From: Candidatus Omnitrophota bacterium
GTDB taxonomy: Bacteria; Ratteibacteria; UBA8468; B48-G9; DTJG01
Direction: 5' to 3'
DNA length: 36,223 nucleotides
Assembly (NCBI GenBank): GCA_023485205.1
Contig: JAMCZX010000033.1
Span: forward strand, 1-36,223
Positions 25,415 to 33,307 of the stretch are shown piece by piece; within the stretch, counting starts at the first letter, position 1, and each line of letters starts with the position of its first letter. A program made the translations under genes and the position numbers. Under the pieces are notes generated by a model. It ran no database searches, was not told where the DNA came from, and worked only from the letters and a program-made list of their open reading frames with translations.

Positions 25415-27703
25415 TTAATATATATCTTTTATATTGTTTGCTATTATTATCTGTCCTAAAGATATTCCCCCATCATTTGCTGGGAAATTTTTATGAAAAT
25501 ACAGGGTAAATGTTGAGATTCTAAATTCTTTAATTATACATTTTACTAACAGATTATTTTGAAATACGCCCCCGGAAAAACAGACTTTTTTTATTCCGGT
25601 TTGATTTCTTATTTGTTCAACAACATTTTTGATTCCTTTTGCAAGTGCCAAATGAAAACCCAATCCAATATCCTCTATTTGTTTTTTATTTTTTATATCT
25701 TTGATAATCTTTTTAATCATGGCTCTATAATCAAGAACAAGAAGTCCTTTGTTTTCTGTTAATTCCATCTCATATTTTAATTTTTCCGATGCTTTTTCAC
25801 TTCTCATCTGCAAAAATATTGCGGCTTCTCCTTCAAAACTGATATCTTTTTTTATTCCAAGGATTGCACTTATACCATCAAAGATTCTACCCGCAGAAGA
25901 GGAAACAGGACTATTGATATTTTTTTCAATAATCCTTATTGTTGTATTTATATCCTTGCTATTTATATTATGTATAAATGGTACATCCGGTATATTTTCA
26001 CCAAAAGTGTTATACAAAAGAGAAATTCCTGTTTTCCATACCTGTTTTATAGCGGTTTCTCCACCTGGTATTACAAACTGTAAAAAAGACCCTTTTCTTT
26101 CAAAATAATCATAATTTCCTATTAAAAATTCTCCTCCCCATATTGTTCCATCTGCTGTATAACCTGTCCCATCAAAACATACCCCAATTACTGGTTCATT
26201 TTTAAGATTATTATCTGCCATACATGAAACTAAATGTGCATGATGATGTTGTATTTTAACTAAAGAGACCTTTTCTTCTTTTGAAAAAGTCTGTGCATAT
26301 TGTGTTGAAAAATATTGCGGATGAAGGTCGCAGGCAATGACTTCAGGTTTTATCTCCAGAAACTGTATAAAATGTCTGATAGTATTTTTATAAAACTCAA
26401 AGGTTTCTTTATTTTCAAGGTCTCCGATATATTGGGAAAGAAAAATTCCTTTTTTATCGCTTAAAGCAAAGGTATTTTTTAAGTCAGAACCTGCAGCTAA
26501 AATTTTATTCATGGCCCCTGAAGTCTGAAAAGGAAAGGGCACATATCCCCTGCTTCTTCTTATCATCAAATACCCATAAAGTGTTTTACTAATTACAGTA
26601 TCATCTTCTCTTTGATAAATGTCTCTATTATGTATTAAAAAATATTTTGTCAAAGTGTTGAGTTTTTTTATAGATTCTATATTGTCTGTAATTATTGGTT
26701 CTTCTTTTATATTACCACTTGTTGCAATAATAATTTTTACTCTTTTTGAAAGTAAAATATGATGAAGTCCTGTATAAGCAAGCATTATACCAAGATAATT
26801 GTTTTCAGGAGCTATTTCTTTACTTAAAAACCTGTTATTTTTTTTAGGTACAATAAGTATAGGATTTTCAATCCCTGACAAAATTTTCTTATCCGGGTTA
26901 GTTAGATACACAATATTTTCTGCTGTTTTGATATCTTTTACCATAACAGCAAAAGGTTTATTTGACCCCCTTTTCCATCTTCTTAATAAAGAAACAGCCT
27001 TTTTATTTGTAGCATCGCAACATATATGAAAACCACCAATACCCTTTATGGCAACTATTTCTCCCTTCTCAAGAAGTTTAATAGCAGAACAAAGCGCTTC
27101 TTTCCCCTGGCATATTGCACCTTCAGGCAAAGTATACATCTGAACCTGAGGTCCGCATACAGGACAACAGTTTGGCTGTGCATGATATCTTCTATCTAAA
27201 ACAAGGTTATATTCCTTTTCACAGACAGGACACATTTTAAATTTACTCATTGTTGTATTTTGTCTATCATAAGGAAGTTTCTGCACTATTGAAAATCTAG
27301 GACCGCATTGCGTACAGTTTGTAAAGGGATAAAGATATCTTCTGCTGGTTTTATCAAATATTTCTTTAAGACAATCTGGACAGATAGATATATCTGCTGG
27401 AGGGAAAATAAATCCTTTTTCTATATCCTGACTTTTTTTTATTTCAAAATTAGAAAAATTTTTACATGGTATTTGTTTTATTTTAAAAGATATAATATAA
27501 GAAAGAGCAGGAGGATTTTTGTGTAAATGGGCTAAAAATTTATCTACATTTTTTTCTTTACCCTGTATTTCAACAATTACACCTTTTTTGCTATTTAAGA
27601 CATATCCCTTAATAAAATATTTTTGGGCAAGTCTATATATATATGGTCTAAATCCTATCCCCTGAACCTGTCCTTCAATTGTTAATCTATAAGCTTTTTC
27701 CAC
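25415..27703 (-). CDS. hypF: carbamoyltransferase HypF, hydrogenase maturation
   Basis: HypF transfers a carbamoyl group from carbamoyl phosphate via carbamoyl-AMP to HypE, supplying the cyanide ligands of the [NiFe] site. The 762 residues match the family. In order: an acylphosphatase domain (GQVQGIGFRPYIYRLA, 11-26), two zinc fingers with four CxxC pairs (CPDC near 109, CTQC, CPVC and CPVC), a YrdC-like domain (about 205-390, GIGGFHICCDATN), and a Kae1-like domain (QHHHAHLVSCMADN near 485, CFDGTGYTADGTIWGGEFL). The start is a GTG with no clear ribosome binding site; it is kept because the acylphosphatase domain begins immediately after it. It closes the operon after hypA and hypB. Confidence 0.96.
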   Translation of the reverse strand: MEKAYRLTIEGQVQGIGFRPYIYRLAQKYFIKGYVLNSKKGVIVEIQGKEKNVDKFLAHLHKNPPALSYIISFKIKQIPCKNFSNFEIKKSQDIEKGFIFPPADISICPDCLKEIFDKTSRRYLYPFTNCTQCGPRFSIVQKLPYDRQNTTMSKFKMCPVCEKEYNLVLDRRYHAQPNCCPVCGPQVQMYTLPEGAICQGKEALCSAIKLLEKGEIVAIKGIGGFHICCDATNKKAVSLLRRWKRGSNKPFAVMVKDIKTAENIVYLTNPDKKILSGIENPILIVPKKNNRFLSKEIAPENNYLGIMLAYTGLHHILLSKRVKIIIATSGNIKEEPIITDNIESIKKLNTLTKYFLIHNRDIYQREDDTVISKTLYGYLMIRRSRGYVPFPFQTSGAMNKILAAGSDLKNTFALSDKKGIFLSQYIGDLENKETFEFYKNTIRHFIQFLEIKPEVIACDLHPQYFSTQYAQTFSKEEKVSLVKIQHHHAHLVSCMADNNLKNEPVIGVCFDGTGYTADGTIWGGEFLIGNYDYFERKGSFLQFVIPGGETAIKQVWKTGISLLYNTFGENIPDVPFIHNINSKDINTTIRIIEKNINSPVSSSAGRIFDGISAILGIKKDISFEGEAAIFLQMRSEKASEKLKYEMELTENKGLLVLDYRAMIKKIIKDIKNKKQIEDIGLGFHLALAKGIKNVVEQIRNQTGIKKVCFSGGVFQNNLLVKCIIKEFRISTFTLYFHKNFPANDGGISLGQIIIANNIKDIY

Positions 27704-27739
27704 TTTTATAAAGAAGGAACAAAATTTGTGATTTTTATT

Positions 27740-28402
27740 TTAAAAAGAATTGTTATATAAATTGAATAATCTGGTTATAACTTTATCTATATTCTGTCCT
27801 GTTTTTGCAGAAAATTTAATAATTTCCAATGAAGGGTTTATATCCTTTATATAAGAAGTAAATTTTTCATCATTAAATGTTTCAGGGTCTAAAAGGTCTA
27901 TTTTATTCAGTATACATAATTGTGAAACTTTAAACATCAGGGGATTTTTTGCTGGTTTGTCTTCTCCTTCTGTAGTGGAACTTATAACAATATTTTTTTC
28001 AATTCCAATCTTAAATTCAGCCGGGCATATTAAGTTGCCAACATTTTCAACAAAAAGGATTTTTATTTTTTCAAGTGGTATCTGCTCTATGCCCTTTTTA
28101 ACCATAAATGCTTCAAGATGACAACCTCCACCTGTATTTATCTGTACTATGGGTATATCAAATTTCTTTAGTCTTTCACTATCAAAACTTCCAGCCACAT
28201 CCCCTTCAATAACTGCACATGGAAATTGTTTATTAACATGAGATATAATTTGCTCAAGAACCTTTGTTTTTCCTGCTCCCGGACCTCCCATTAAATTAAA
28301 AGATATAATATTATAATTTTTTAATATCCTGGTAATTTCTTCAGATATTTTATCATTTTCTGCAAGAATATTCTCATTAATTTGTAATACTTTTACAGGC
28401 AT
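27740..28402 (-). CDS. hypB: hydrogenase nickel incorporation GTPase HypB
   Basis: HypB is the GTPase that, with HypA, delivers nickel to the hydrogenase large subunit. The 220 residues contain Walker A GGPGAGKT (near 36-43), the VIEGDVAGSFDSERL segment, the metal-binding GGCHLEAF, LNKIDLLDP (G4) and SAKTGQNIDKV. The N-terminal CxxCGC nickel site and histidine stretch of some HypB proteins are absent. The ATG at 28402 is preferred because GAGGAG lies 5 bases upstream; a GTG at 28408 would give two more residues but has no room for a ribosome binding site. Confidence 0.95.
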   Translation of the reverse strand: MPVKVLQINENILAENDKISEEITRILKNYNIISFNLMGGPGAGKTKVLEQIISHVNKQFPCAVIEGDVAGSFDSERLKKFDIPIVQINTGGGCHLEAFMVKKGIEQIPLEKIKILFVENVGNLICPAEFKIGIEKNIVISSTTEGEDKPAKNPLMFKVSQLCILNKIDLLDPETFNDEKFTSYIKDINPSLEIIKFSAKTGQNIDKVITRLFNLYNNSF

Positions 28403-28404
28403 TT

Positions 28405-28668
28405 TCACTCCTCTATTTCTATATCTTTCACTGTAATCTCTCTGCTATCAGGAGAATTATTTTTCTCTATATGTATCTTCACATTTTGTAGTGCGATATT
28501 TTTTTCTGATTCTGCAATATTTTTTAACAAAAACCCTAAAATATCTTCATTAAGACAGCTTAAAGGATTAACAGAAAGATTTATTTTTGTAATTTCCTTT
28601 GGTTTATATTGCTGTTCTATTGTTTTACAAAAATCAAATAAGTACTGCGCTATGGATAGTTCGTGCAT
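28405..28668 (-). CDS. hypA: HypA-like nickel chaperone lacking the zinc ribbon
   Basis: HypA hands nickel to the [NiFe] large subunit together with HypB. The start MHELSIAQYLFDFCK, with the nickel-binding Met-His-Glu, and the end REITVKDIEIEE match HypA. Normal HypA has about 115 residues with a zinc ribbon of two CxxC pairs; this one has 87, and the ribbon is missing completely: the strand KIHIEKN passes straight into the C-terminal segment, as if about 27 codons had been removed in frame. Only two cysteines remain, neither in a CxxC. It is placed directly before hypB, so the identity is clear, but zinc-dependent folding or pH sensing must differ. Confidence 0.88.
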   Translation of the reverse strand: MHELSIAQYLFDFCKTIEQQYKPKEITKINLSVNPLSCLNEDILGFLLKNIAESEKNIALQNVKIHIEKNNSPDSREITVKDIEIEE

Positions 28669-28698
28669 AATTAGTATTATATAACAAAAACTGGAGAT

Positions 28699-29322
28699 TT
28701 AGAAGTGAATTTTTTCATCCTCAAGGTAAACAGCGCGTCTGCATTTTGGACAGATAAGATTGAAAATTTCCTCTCTTTCAATTTTTTCTTCTTTGTTCTG
28801 TTTTTCCGGAATAATTGCTTGTATTTTCAAAGATTTCTGAATAAACTCAATATAGTTTGCCTGTGCAAAGGATAAAGAACCCACCCGGTTTATTACCCAG
28901 AGTATATGTTTTTTAGTCCCAATAACAGAACCGCAATGACTGCAAAGAACAAGCTGGTGCTGGATAGAATGATTAACCTCTTCTTCTGAAAAATAAGAAA
29001 CATCAAACTGTTTTGTTAGTTTTATTCCCTGGCCTGTTATACAATTTCTTTCACATTCCTGGCAGTTTATACAGTACGCAGGAATATGCGTCAGATTTCT
29101 TGTTGGATTGGCAGGGTCCAAATTTTCTTCCACCTCAATTGCTTTTGCAGGACATACCTGGGCACAGGCACCACAACCAACACAACCATCTTCATAAAAC
29201 TGGGGTTTGCCGCGGAACCCTTCAGGCATGTTTAAAGGTTCTCTGGGAAACCTTGTTGTATGCGGCCTTGAAAAAAGACTTTTTATCGCTTCATTAAGTT
29301 CTCTTAGTTTAGGTTTTTTCAT
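28699..29322 (-). CDS. hydrogenase iron-sulfur subunit, two [4Fe-4S] clusters (NuoI/MbhN/HycF-like)
   Basis: A 207-residue electron-transfer subunit. CVGCGACAQVCP (near 44-55) and CINCQECERNC (near 87-97) are two cluster-binding motifs of the NuoI type. The C-terminal third carries a further pair, CSHCG near 128 and CPKCRR near 193, spaced like a zinc ribbon. It would connect soluble ferredoxin to the small subunit of the membrane hydrogenase. The ATG at 29322 has AAGGA in front; an in-frame GTG at 29358 is possible but less likely. It overlaps the end of mnhG by 14 bases, so it is coupled to the membrane module, and hypA follows after 30 bases. Confidence 0.88.
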   Translation of the reverse strand: MKKPKLRELNEAIKSLFSRPHTTRFPREPLNMPEGFRGKPQFYEDGCVGCGACAQVCPAKAIEVEENLDPANPTRNLTHIPAYCINCQECERNCITGQGIKLTKQFDVSYFSEEEVNHSIQHQLVLCSHCGSVIGTKKHILWVINRVGSLSFAQANYIEFIQKSLKIQAIIPEKQNKEEKIEREEIFNLICPKCRRAVYLEDEKIHF

Positions 29323-29653
29323 TTGTTTTCCTTTTCCTGTCTTCTGTAAATTTATCACAAACTGTTCCTTCCCACATTTTTATATCGGAAACACTGGAAG
29401 CCCTGGCAAGAGCGTGTGCCGCCGTAGGAGATGTTACAGAAATAAAAAGTAAAACTAAAACAGCTTTTGCCGCCACAGGAGCACTGCCTGCAATAACAAC
29501 ACTAAGAAGTATTAGCCCTGTGCCAAGGGTAACACTTTTTGTTGCTGCCATAAGTCTAAGATAAACATCCGGAAATCTTACCAATCCTATACACCCAAGA
29601 AGATCAAATAAAAGCCCTATAAATAAAAAAATATGTGATATTGTTTCTTTCAT
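29309..29653 (-). CDS. mnhG: Mrp/Mnh-type antiporter subunit G (MbhC-like)
   Basis: A 114-residue membrane protein with three hydrophobic helices. GCIGLVRFPDVYLRLMAATKSVTLG is the signature of MnhG/MrpG (written here over its core GLVRFPDVYLRLMAATKS), followed by the SPTAAHALARAS segment before a hydrophilic tail. In Mrp antiporters and Mbh hydrogenases this small subunit belongs to the sodium-translocating half. It is the last of the B-to-G set and has a 25-base gap to mnhF, the widest gap inside the module. Confidence 0.93.
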   Translation of the reverse strand: MKETISHIFLFIGLLFDLLGCIGLVRFPDVYLRLMAATKSVTLGTGLILLSVVIAGSAPVAAKAVLVLLFISVTSPTAAHALARASSVSDIKMWEGTVCDKFTEDRKRKTNEKT

Positions 29654-29678
29654 TTATACAACCCCCTTATAATTTGTT

Positions 29679-29936
29679 TTATTCATCAAAACCTTTATCC
29701 TCAAGAAATTTTGCAAGGGCAAGAGCTCCAATAAAACTTAATAATGCCCATGCTATTGCAACTATTAAATAAAACCCATCCCCGGTTTTAAAATACAAAA
29801 GGACACAAAAAGCAACAACAATAATACCCAAAATATCAATTGCCACAGACCTATCTGAAGCTGTTGGGCCTCTTCCTATTCTATATAAACATAAAGCTGA
29901 ACATATAATCAGAATTATAAAACCAAATATAATCAT
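29679..29936 (-). CDS. mnhF: Mrp/Mnh-type antiporter subunit F (MbhB-like)
   Basis: A small 85-residue membrane protein with three helices. CLYRIGRGPTASDRSVAIDILG contains the conserved RxxxGPTxxDRxxAxD motif of MnhF/MrpF, and the last helix and tail LGALALAKFLEDKG also fit. It is part of the cation-translocating membrane arm. It overlaps mnhE by 4 bases (ATGA). Confidence 0.93.
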   Translation of the reverse strand: MIIFGFIILIICSALCLYRIGRGPTASDRSVAIDILGIIVVAFCVLLYFKTGDGFYLIVAIAWALLSFIGALALAKFLEDKGFDE

Positions 29937-30433
29937 TCAAAAATCCTCTCAAGAATTTCTTCAAATTTTTTTACTATTATCTCTGTAGCCTCTTGTTCAT
30001 CCTGGGTTTTCACATTTATCCAGTGTACATAAAGATATCCATCATCAGTGGCTTCAATTGTTGTTGTTCCTGGTGTAAGAGTGATAGAATTTGCAAGAAT
30101 TGTAAGTCCAATCAGATTGTTTAATTTTGTTCTTACCTTAACAATACCTGGTTTAATAGGCATATCAGGATGAAGAACTCTATAAGCTACATCTAAGTTA
30201 CCCAGAAAACAATACCATAAAAATACAAATATATAATATATAGCCCACAACCACCTCTGCGGTTCAAGGAACTTTTCAGATATTCCAGGAATATAATCTC
30301 CGAAAAATATTGCAACAAAACAAGATGCAATAATTCCAATAAAAATTCCTTGATAACCAACAGAAGAATTAAATGGCCAGGTTAACATCAGCCACATAAT
30401 AAATGCCATACATCCAAGAATAAGTCTTCTCAT
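29933..30433 (-). CDS. mnhE: Mrp/Mnh-type antiporter subunit E (MbhA-like)
   Basis: A 166-residue protein with N-terminal helices and a C-terminal soluble domain. The late segments IGLTILANSITLTPGTTTIE and the hydrophilic YLYVHWINV are typical of MnhE/MrpE. It belongs to the membrane antiporter module, and its start and stop both overlap neighbouring genes by 4 bases, indicating coupled translation at fixed ratios. Confidence 0.92.
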   Translation of the reverse strand: MRRLILGCMAFIMWLMLTWPFNSSVGYQGIFIGIIASCFVAIFFGDYIPGISEKFLEPQRWLWAIYYIFVFLWYCFLGNLDVAYRVLHPDMPIKPGIVKVRTKLNNLIGLTILANSITLTPGTTTIEATDDGYLYVHWINVKTQDEQEATEIIVKKFEEILERIFE

Positions 30434-31923
30434 TTATAACTCCCAAATACAGATTGAATATACCATAAAGGACCATTAATAATATCCTTTACCGGCCTAC
30501 CAAAAAACCCATTATATCCATGAATAATAAATATTCCGCCAATAATACACATAAAAGCAAGTGTTATCACAGGTATAAGCATTAAACCAGGCACCTCTCT
30601 AAACGATTTCCATTTTTCTTCATTAAACTGGGCTCCCTTACCAAAAAAACAACATTTCAATACTTTGGAATAATATGAAAGAGTTAATATACTTCCAATT
30701 ATTGCCCATATTGCAGGACCAATAAGATTTGCCTGCACAGCTGCTATTATTATAATTAACTTACTCCAGAATCCATTAAAAGGAGGAATCCCGGAGATTG
30801 ATAAAGAACCAATTAAGGTAGAGGTTGATGTGACAGGCATTTTCTCATTCAATTTACCCATTTTATTAATGACTTTTTCTCCTGTCTGATAATCCACAGA
30901 GCCGGAATTAAGAAAAAGCAGGGGCTTAAATATTGCATGATTAAACAACTGAAACATAGCTCCAAATATAGCAAGAGGAGTACCAATACCAAGAGCAAAA
31001 AATACATAACCCAGCTGGCTTATTGTGGAATATGCAAAGGTTCTTTTTATATTTGTCTGCATAAACGCCATAATTCCAGCAAGTATTATAGATATAAGCC
31101 CTATATATAACAAAATATGAGAGATAAGAACAGTTGCACCAAATACATTATATACAAGCCGGATAATACAGTATATACCTGTGATTTTTACAACAATACC
31201 AGAAAGAATTGCCGAAATAGAAGATGGCGCAGAGGAATGAGCATCAGGAAGCCATGAATGAAATGGGATGGAAGCTGCTTTAATAAAGAAACCAGAGATA
31301 AGGAAAATAAAAGCAATTTTGATTGGGTCGCTAAATCCCTGAGATTGAACCACATTTGCTATTGCTGCAAGATTAAGGTTTCCCGTTGCTCCATAAAGAA
31401 GCGCTATTCCCAAAAGAATAAAGAATGATGCTATTGTTCCCATAATAAGGTACTTAAAAGCCGCTTCTAATTCTTCTGCCCCACAACCAAATCCCACAAG
31501 AGCATAGGAAGAAATTGATGCTAATTCCAGGAATACATATATAGAAAAAATATCTCCGCTTAAAACTATTCCATTTAATCCTGCAATTGTTAATAAAAAC
31601 AGTCCATAGTATCTTAGCTTTGATGTATAAAATTTTTCTATATATTGTATTGAAAATATTGCTGACATAAAACCAATAAAATTTATAATAATCAGCATAA
31701 GCCCGCTCAAACCATCTAAAACAAGTGGAATTCCAATAGAAGGAGACCAGTTTCCTATATAGTAAATTGTAGATTTTCCATAACATATAGCAGATAAAAT
31801 AAATAATATTCCCATAGTAAGATTAGCCAAAAAATCAGGTGATTTTTTATACTGATGGCCAATCAATGCTATCAAAAATGCCATACCCATCGGCAAAGCA
31901 ATAAAAACAAATGGATTTATCAT
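30430..31923 (-). CDS. mnhD: Mrp/Mnh-type antiporter subunit D (MbhH/NuoN-like ion-translocating subunit)
   Basis: A 497-residue polytopic protein of the proton_antipo_M family, about 14 helices. The usual ion-path residues are present: the TM5 glutamate in IYVFLELASISSY, the TM7 lysine in FFIKAASIPFHSWLPDAHSSAPS, the TM8 lysine in GIVVKITGIY, and the later ISGIPPFNGFWSKL segment. It should drive H+ or Na+ movement in the complex. Compared with the second large antiporter-like subunit at 33308-35116, this one has the complete residue set. Confidence 0.95.
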   Translation of the reverse strand: MINPFVFIALPMGMAFLIALIGHQYKKSPDFLANLTMGILFILSAICYGKSTIYYIGNWSPSIGIPLVLDGLSGLMLIIINFIGFMSAIFSIQYIEKFYTSKLRYYGLFLLTIAGLNGIVLSGDIFSIYVFLELASISSYALVGFGCGAEELEAAFKYLIMGTIASFFILLGIALLYGATGNLNLAAIANVVQSQGFSDPIKIAFIFLISGFFIKAASIPFHSWLPDAHSSAPSSISAILSGIVVKITGIYCIIRLVYNVFGATVLISHILLYIGLISIILAGIMAFMQTNIKRTFAYSTISQLGYVFFALGIGTPLAIFGAMFQLFNHAIFKPLLFLNSGSVDYQTGEKVINKMGKLNEKMPVTSTSTLIGSLSISGIPPFNGFWSKLIIIIAAVQANLIGPAIWAIIGSILTLSYYSKVLKCCFFGKGAQFNEEKWKSFREVPGLMLIPVITLAFMCIIGGIFIIHGYNGFFGRPVKDIINGPLWYIQSVFGSYK

Positions 31924-31926
31924 TTT

Positions 31927-32274
31927 TTATCCTTTTAATTTTTTCATTTCAGTTATATCAAAGGTCCCATACCTTTCATAAAGCCTTATAGCAAGAGCCA
32001 CCATCAAAGCAAGAAGGCCAAGCCCTATCAAAATAGATATAAAAACTATAGCCTGAGGTAAAGGGTCCACAGATTGTGCAGCAAAGGTATGCATATCTGT
32101 TATTTTATTTATAATTGGAGCAATACCGCCTTTTCTATAACCAAGAAGTATTATAAAAAAATTCAGGGCATATTCCATAATTATTACCCCCTGAATAATT
32201 TTTATTATATTTTTTTTACAGCATACAGCATATAAACCCACCATAAAAACTGTGATAGCTAATGCATATATCAT
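31927..32274 (-). CDS. mnhC: Mrp/Mnh-type antiporter subunit C (MbhG/NuoK-like)
   Basis: A 115-residue three-helix protein of the NuoK/MnhC family. The conserved glutamate-containing IIMEYALNFFIILLGY and the segment SVDPLPQAIVFISILIGLGLLALMVAL are diagnostic (quoted in part: DPLPQAIVFISILIG). The ATG at 32274 overlaps the mnhB stop in ATGA and is preferred over a GTG 12 bases upstream. Like NuoK, it would contribute a membrane glutamate to the ion path. Confidence 0.93.
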   Translation of the reverse strand: MIYALAITVFMVGLYAVCCKKNIIKIIQGVIIMEYALNFFIILLGYRKGGIAPIINKITDMHTFAAQSVDPLPQAIVFISILIGLGLLALMVALAIRLYERYGTFDITEMKKLKG

Positions 32275-32762
32275 TTTTGCCCCCACTTCTTTGTTATTAT
32301 AAGTTTTTTTGTTCCATTAATATTTATAATTCTATGCATTGAAAGAATAATAAAAATCATAAAAAATGAAGCCCCGATGATAATACCAAGCCCCAAATTA
32401 TAAATAGGAATAAAACCAGCACTAAATAATGCAAAATTTCCTGAAGGGGTTTCAACAAGAACATGTGTAAATCTAAAATTATTATTTATAACGGCTGTCA
32501 GTATTAAAAATATCCCACCAATTGATGCCAATCTAAAAGCAAGTAATCTTCCAAGCTTACCCAATGCAATTTCTTTACCAAACGCAAGAGTAGTAAGGAT
32601 AAATGTACCCGCAATAATAATTCCTCCTGCAAAACCTCCACCTATAGTTATCTGTCCATAGGCAATAAGATATAATCCAAACATAAAAATAAATGTTCGT
32701 TGCCAGGAAGCAACAACTTTTACAATATTGCTCATTCCTGCTTTTTTATTTTCTTTTTCCAT
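32271..32762 (-). CDS. mnhB: Mrp/Mnh-type antiporter subunit B (MbhF-like)
   Basis: A 163-residue membrane protein with four helices. YLIAYGQITIGGGFAGGIIIAG near residues 37-58 is the MnhB/MbhF hallmark (HG-x-x-PGGGFxGG in many homologues; here ITIGGGFAGG), followed by a loop and the PIYNLGLGIIIGASF segment. It sits between the MbhD/E-like fusion and mnhC, as in Mrp operons. Confidence 0.93.
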   Translation of the reverse strand: MEKENKKAGMSNIVKVVASWQRTFIFMFGLYLIAYGQITIGGGFAGGIIIAGTFILTTLAFGKEIALGKLGRLLAFRLASIGGIFLILTAVINNNFRFTHVLVETPSGNFALFSAGFIPIYNLGLGIIIGASFFMIFIILSMHRIININGTKKLIITKKWGQK

Positions 32763-32763
32763 T

Positions 32764-33306
32764 TTATTGTTTCTTTTTTGCTTTTTGTCTTAGTATTGCA
32801 AGGGCGCCAAGAAATGCCGCAAAAATCACAGCATTTGCTCCAAGAACATCTAAAAATCTATAATTAAAAACTATAGCACTTACAATATCCGGACTTCCTG
32901 TTTGTTTTAATCCTTTAGCAAGATATATATTGGATGCAGAATCTGAAATTCTTGACATTACAGGATTACCAAAAACAGGATATGTTTGTGTAGCTTTAAA
33001 TATATACAAAAAGAAGAAAAAAAGTATTGCAACAGTTGAAAGAAGCCCAAAAAACTCTCTATCTCCGGAAATGGTATGTATATCTTTTCTTATAGTTGCC
33101 CTTACAAGTATAATTAAAGACAGAGTTTCAACAACCATCTGGATTATTGCTATATCAGGCGCTCCCAGCAATAAAAATCCTATACTTGAAAAAAATCCTA
33201 TTGCACCGATTGAAATAACAGAATATAACAGGTCTGTTATTTCTACAGCTATCAATGCTCCTATCAGCATAAAAATCAAAAAAATCTCTATTGTTATACT
33301 TATCAT
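32764..33306 (-). CDS. MbhD/MbhE-like fusion, equivalent to the C-terminal part of MrpA
   Basis: A 180-residue membrane protein. The first half (three helices, with LLYSVISIGAIGFFSSIGF and GAPDIAIIQMVVETLSLIIL) is the MbhD/DUF4040 domain; the second half, ending in VVS-like DIVSAIVFNYRFLDVLGANAVIF, is MbhE. In Mrp antiporters both are the C-terminal part of MrpA; here they are a separate gene starting one base after the stop of the NuoL-like gene. The ATG at 33306, with GGAG just upstream, is preferred over an in-frame codon at 33348 that would overlap the previous gene. Confidence 0.9.
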   Translation of the reverse strand: MISITIEIFLIFMLIGALIAVEITDLLYSVISIGAIGFFSSIGFLLLGAPDIAIIQMVVETLSLIILVRATIRKDIHTISGDREFFGLLSTVAILFFFFLYIFKATQTYPVFGNPVMSRISDSASNIYLAKGLKQTGSPDIVSAIVFNYRFLDVLGANAVIFAAFLGALAILRQKAKKKQ

Positions 33307-33307
33307 A

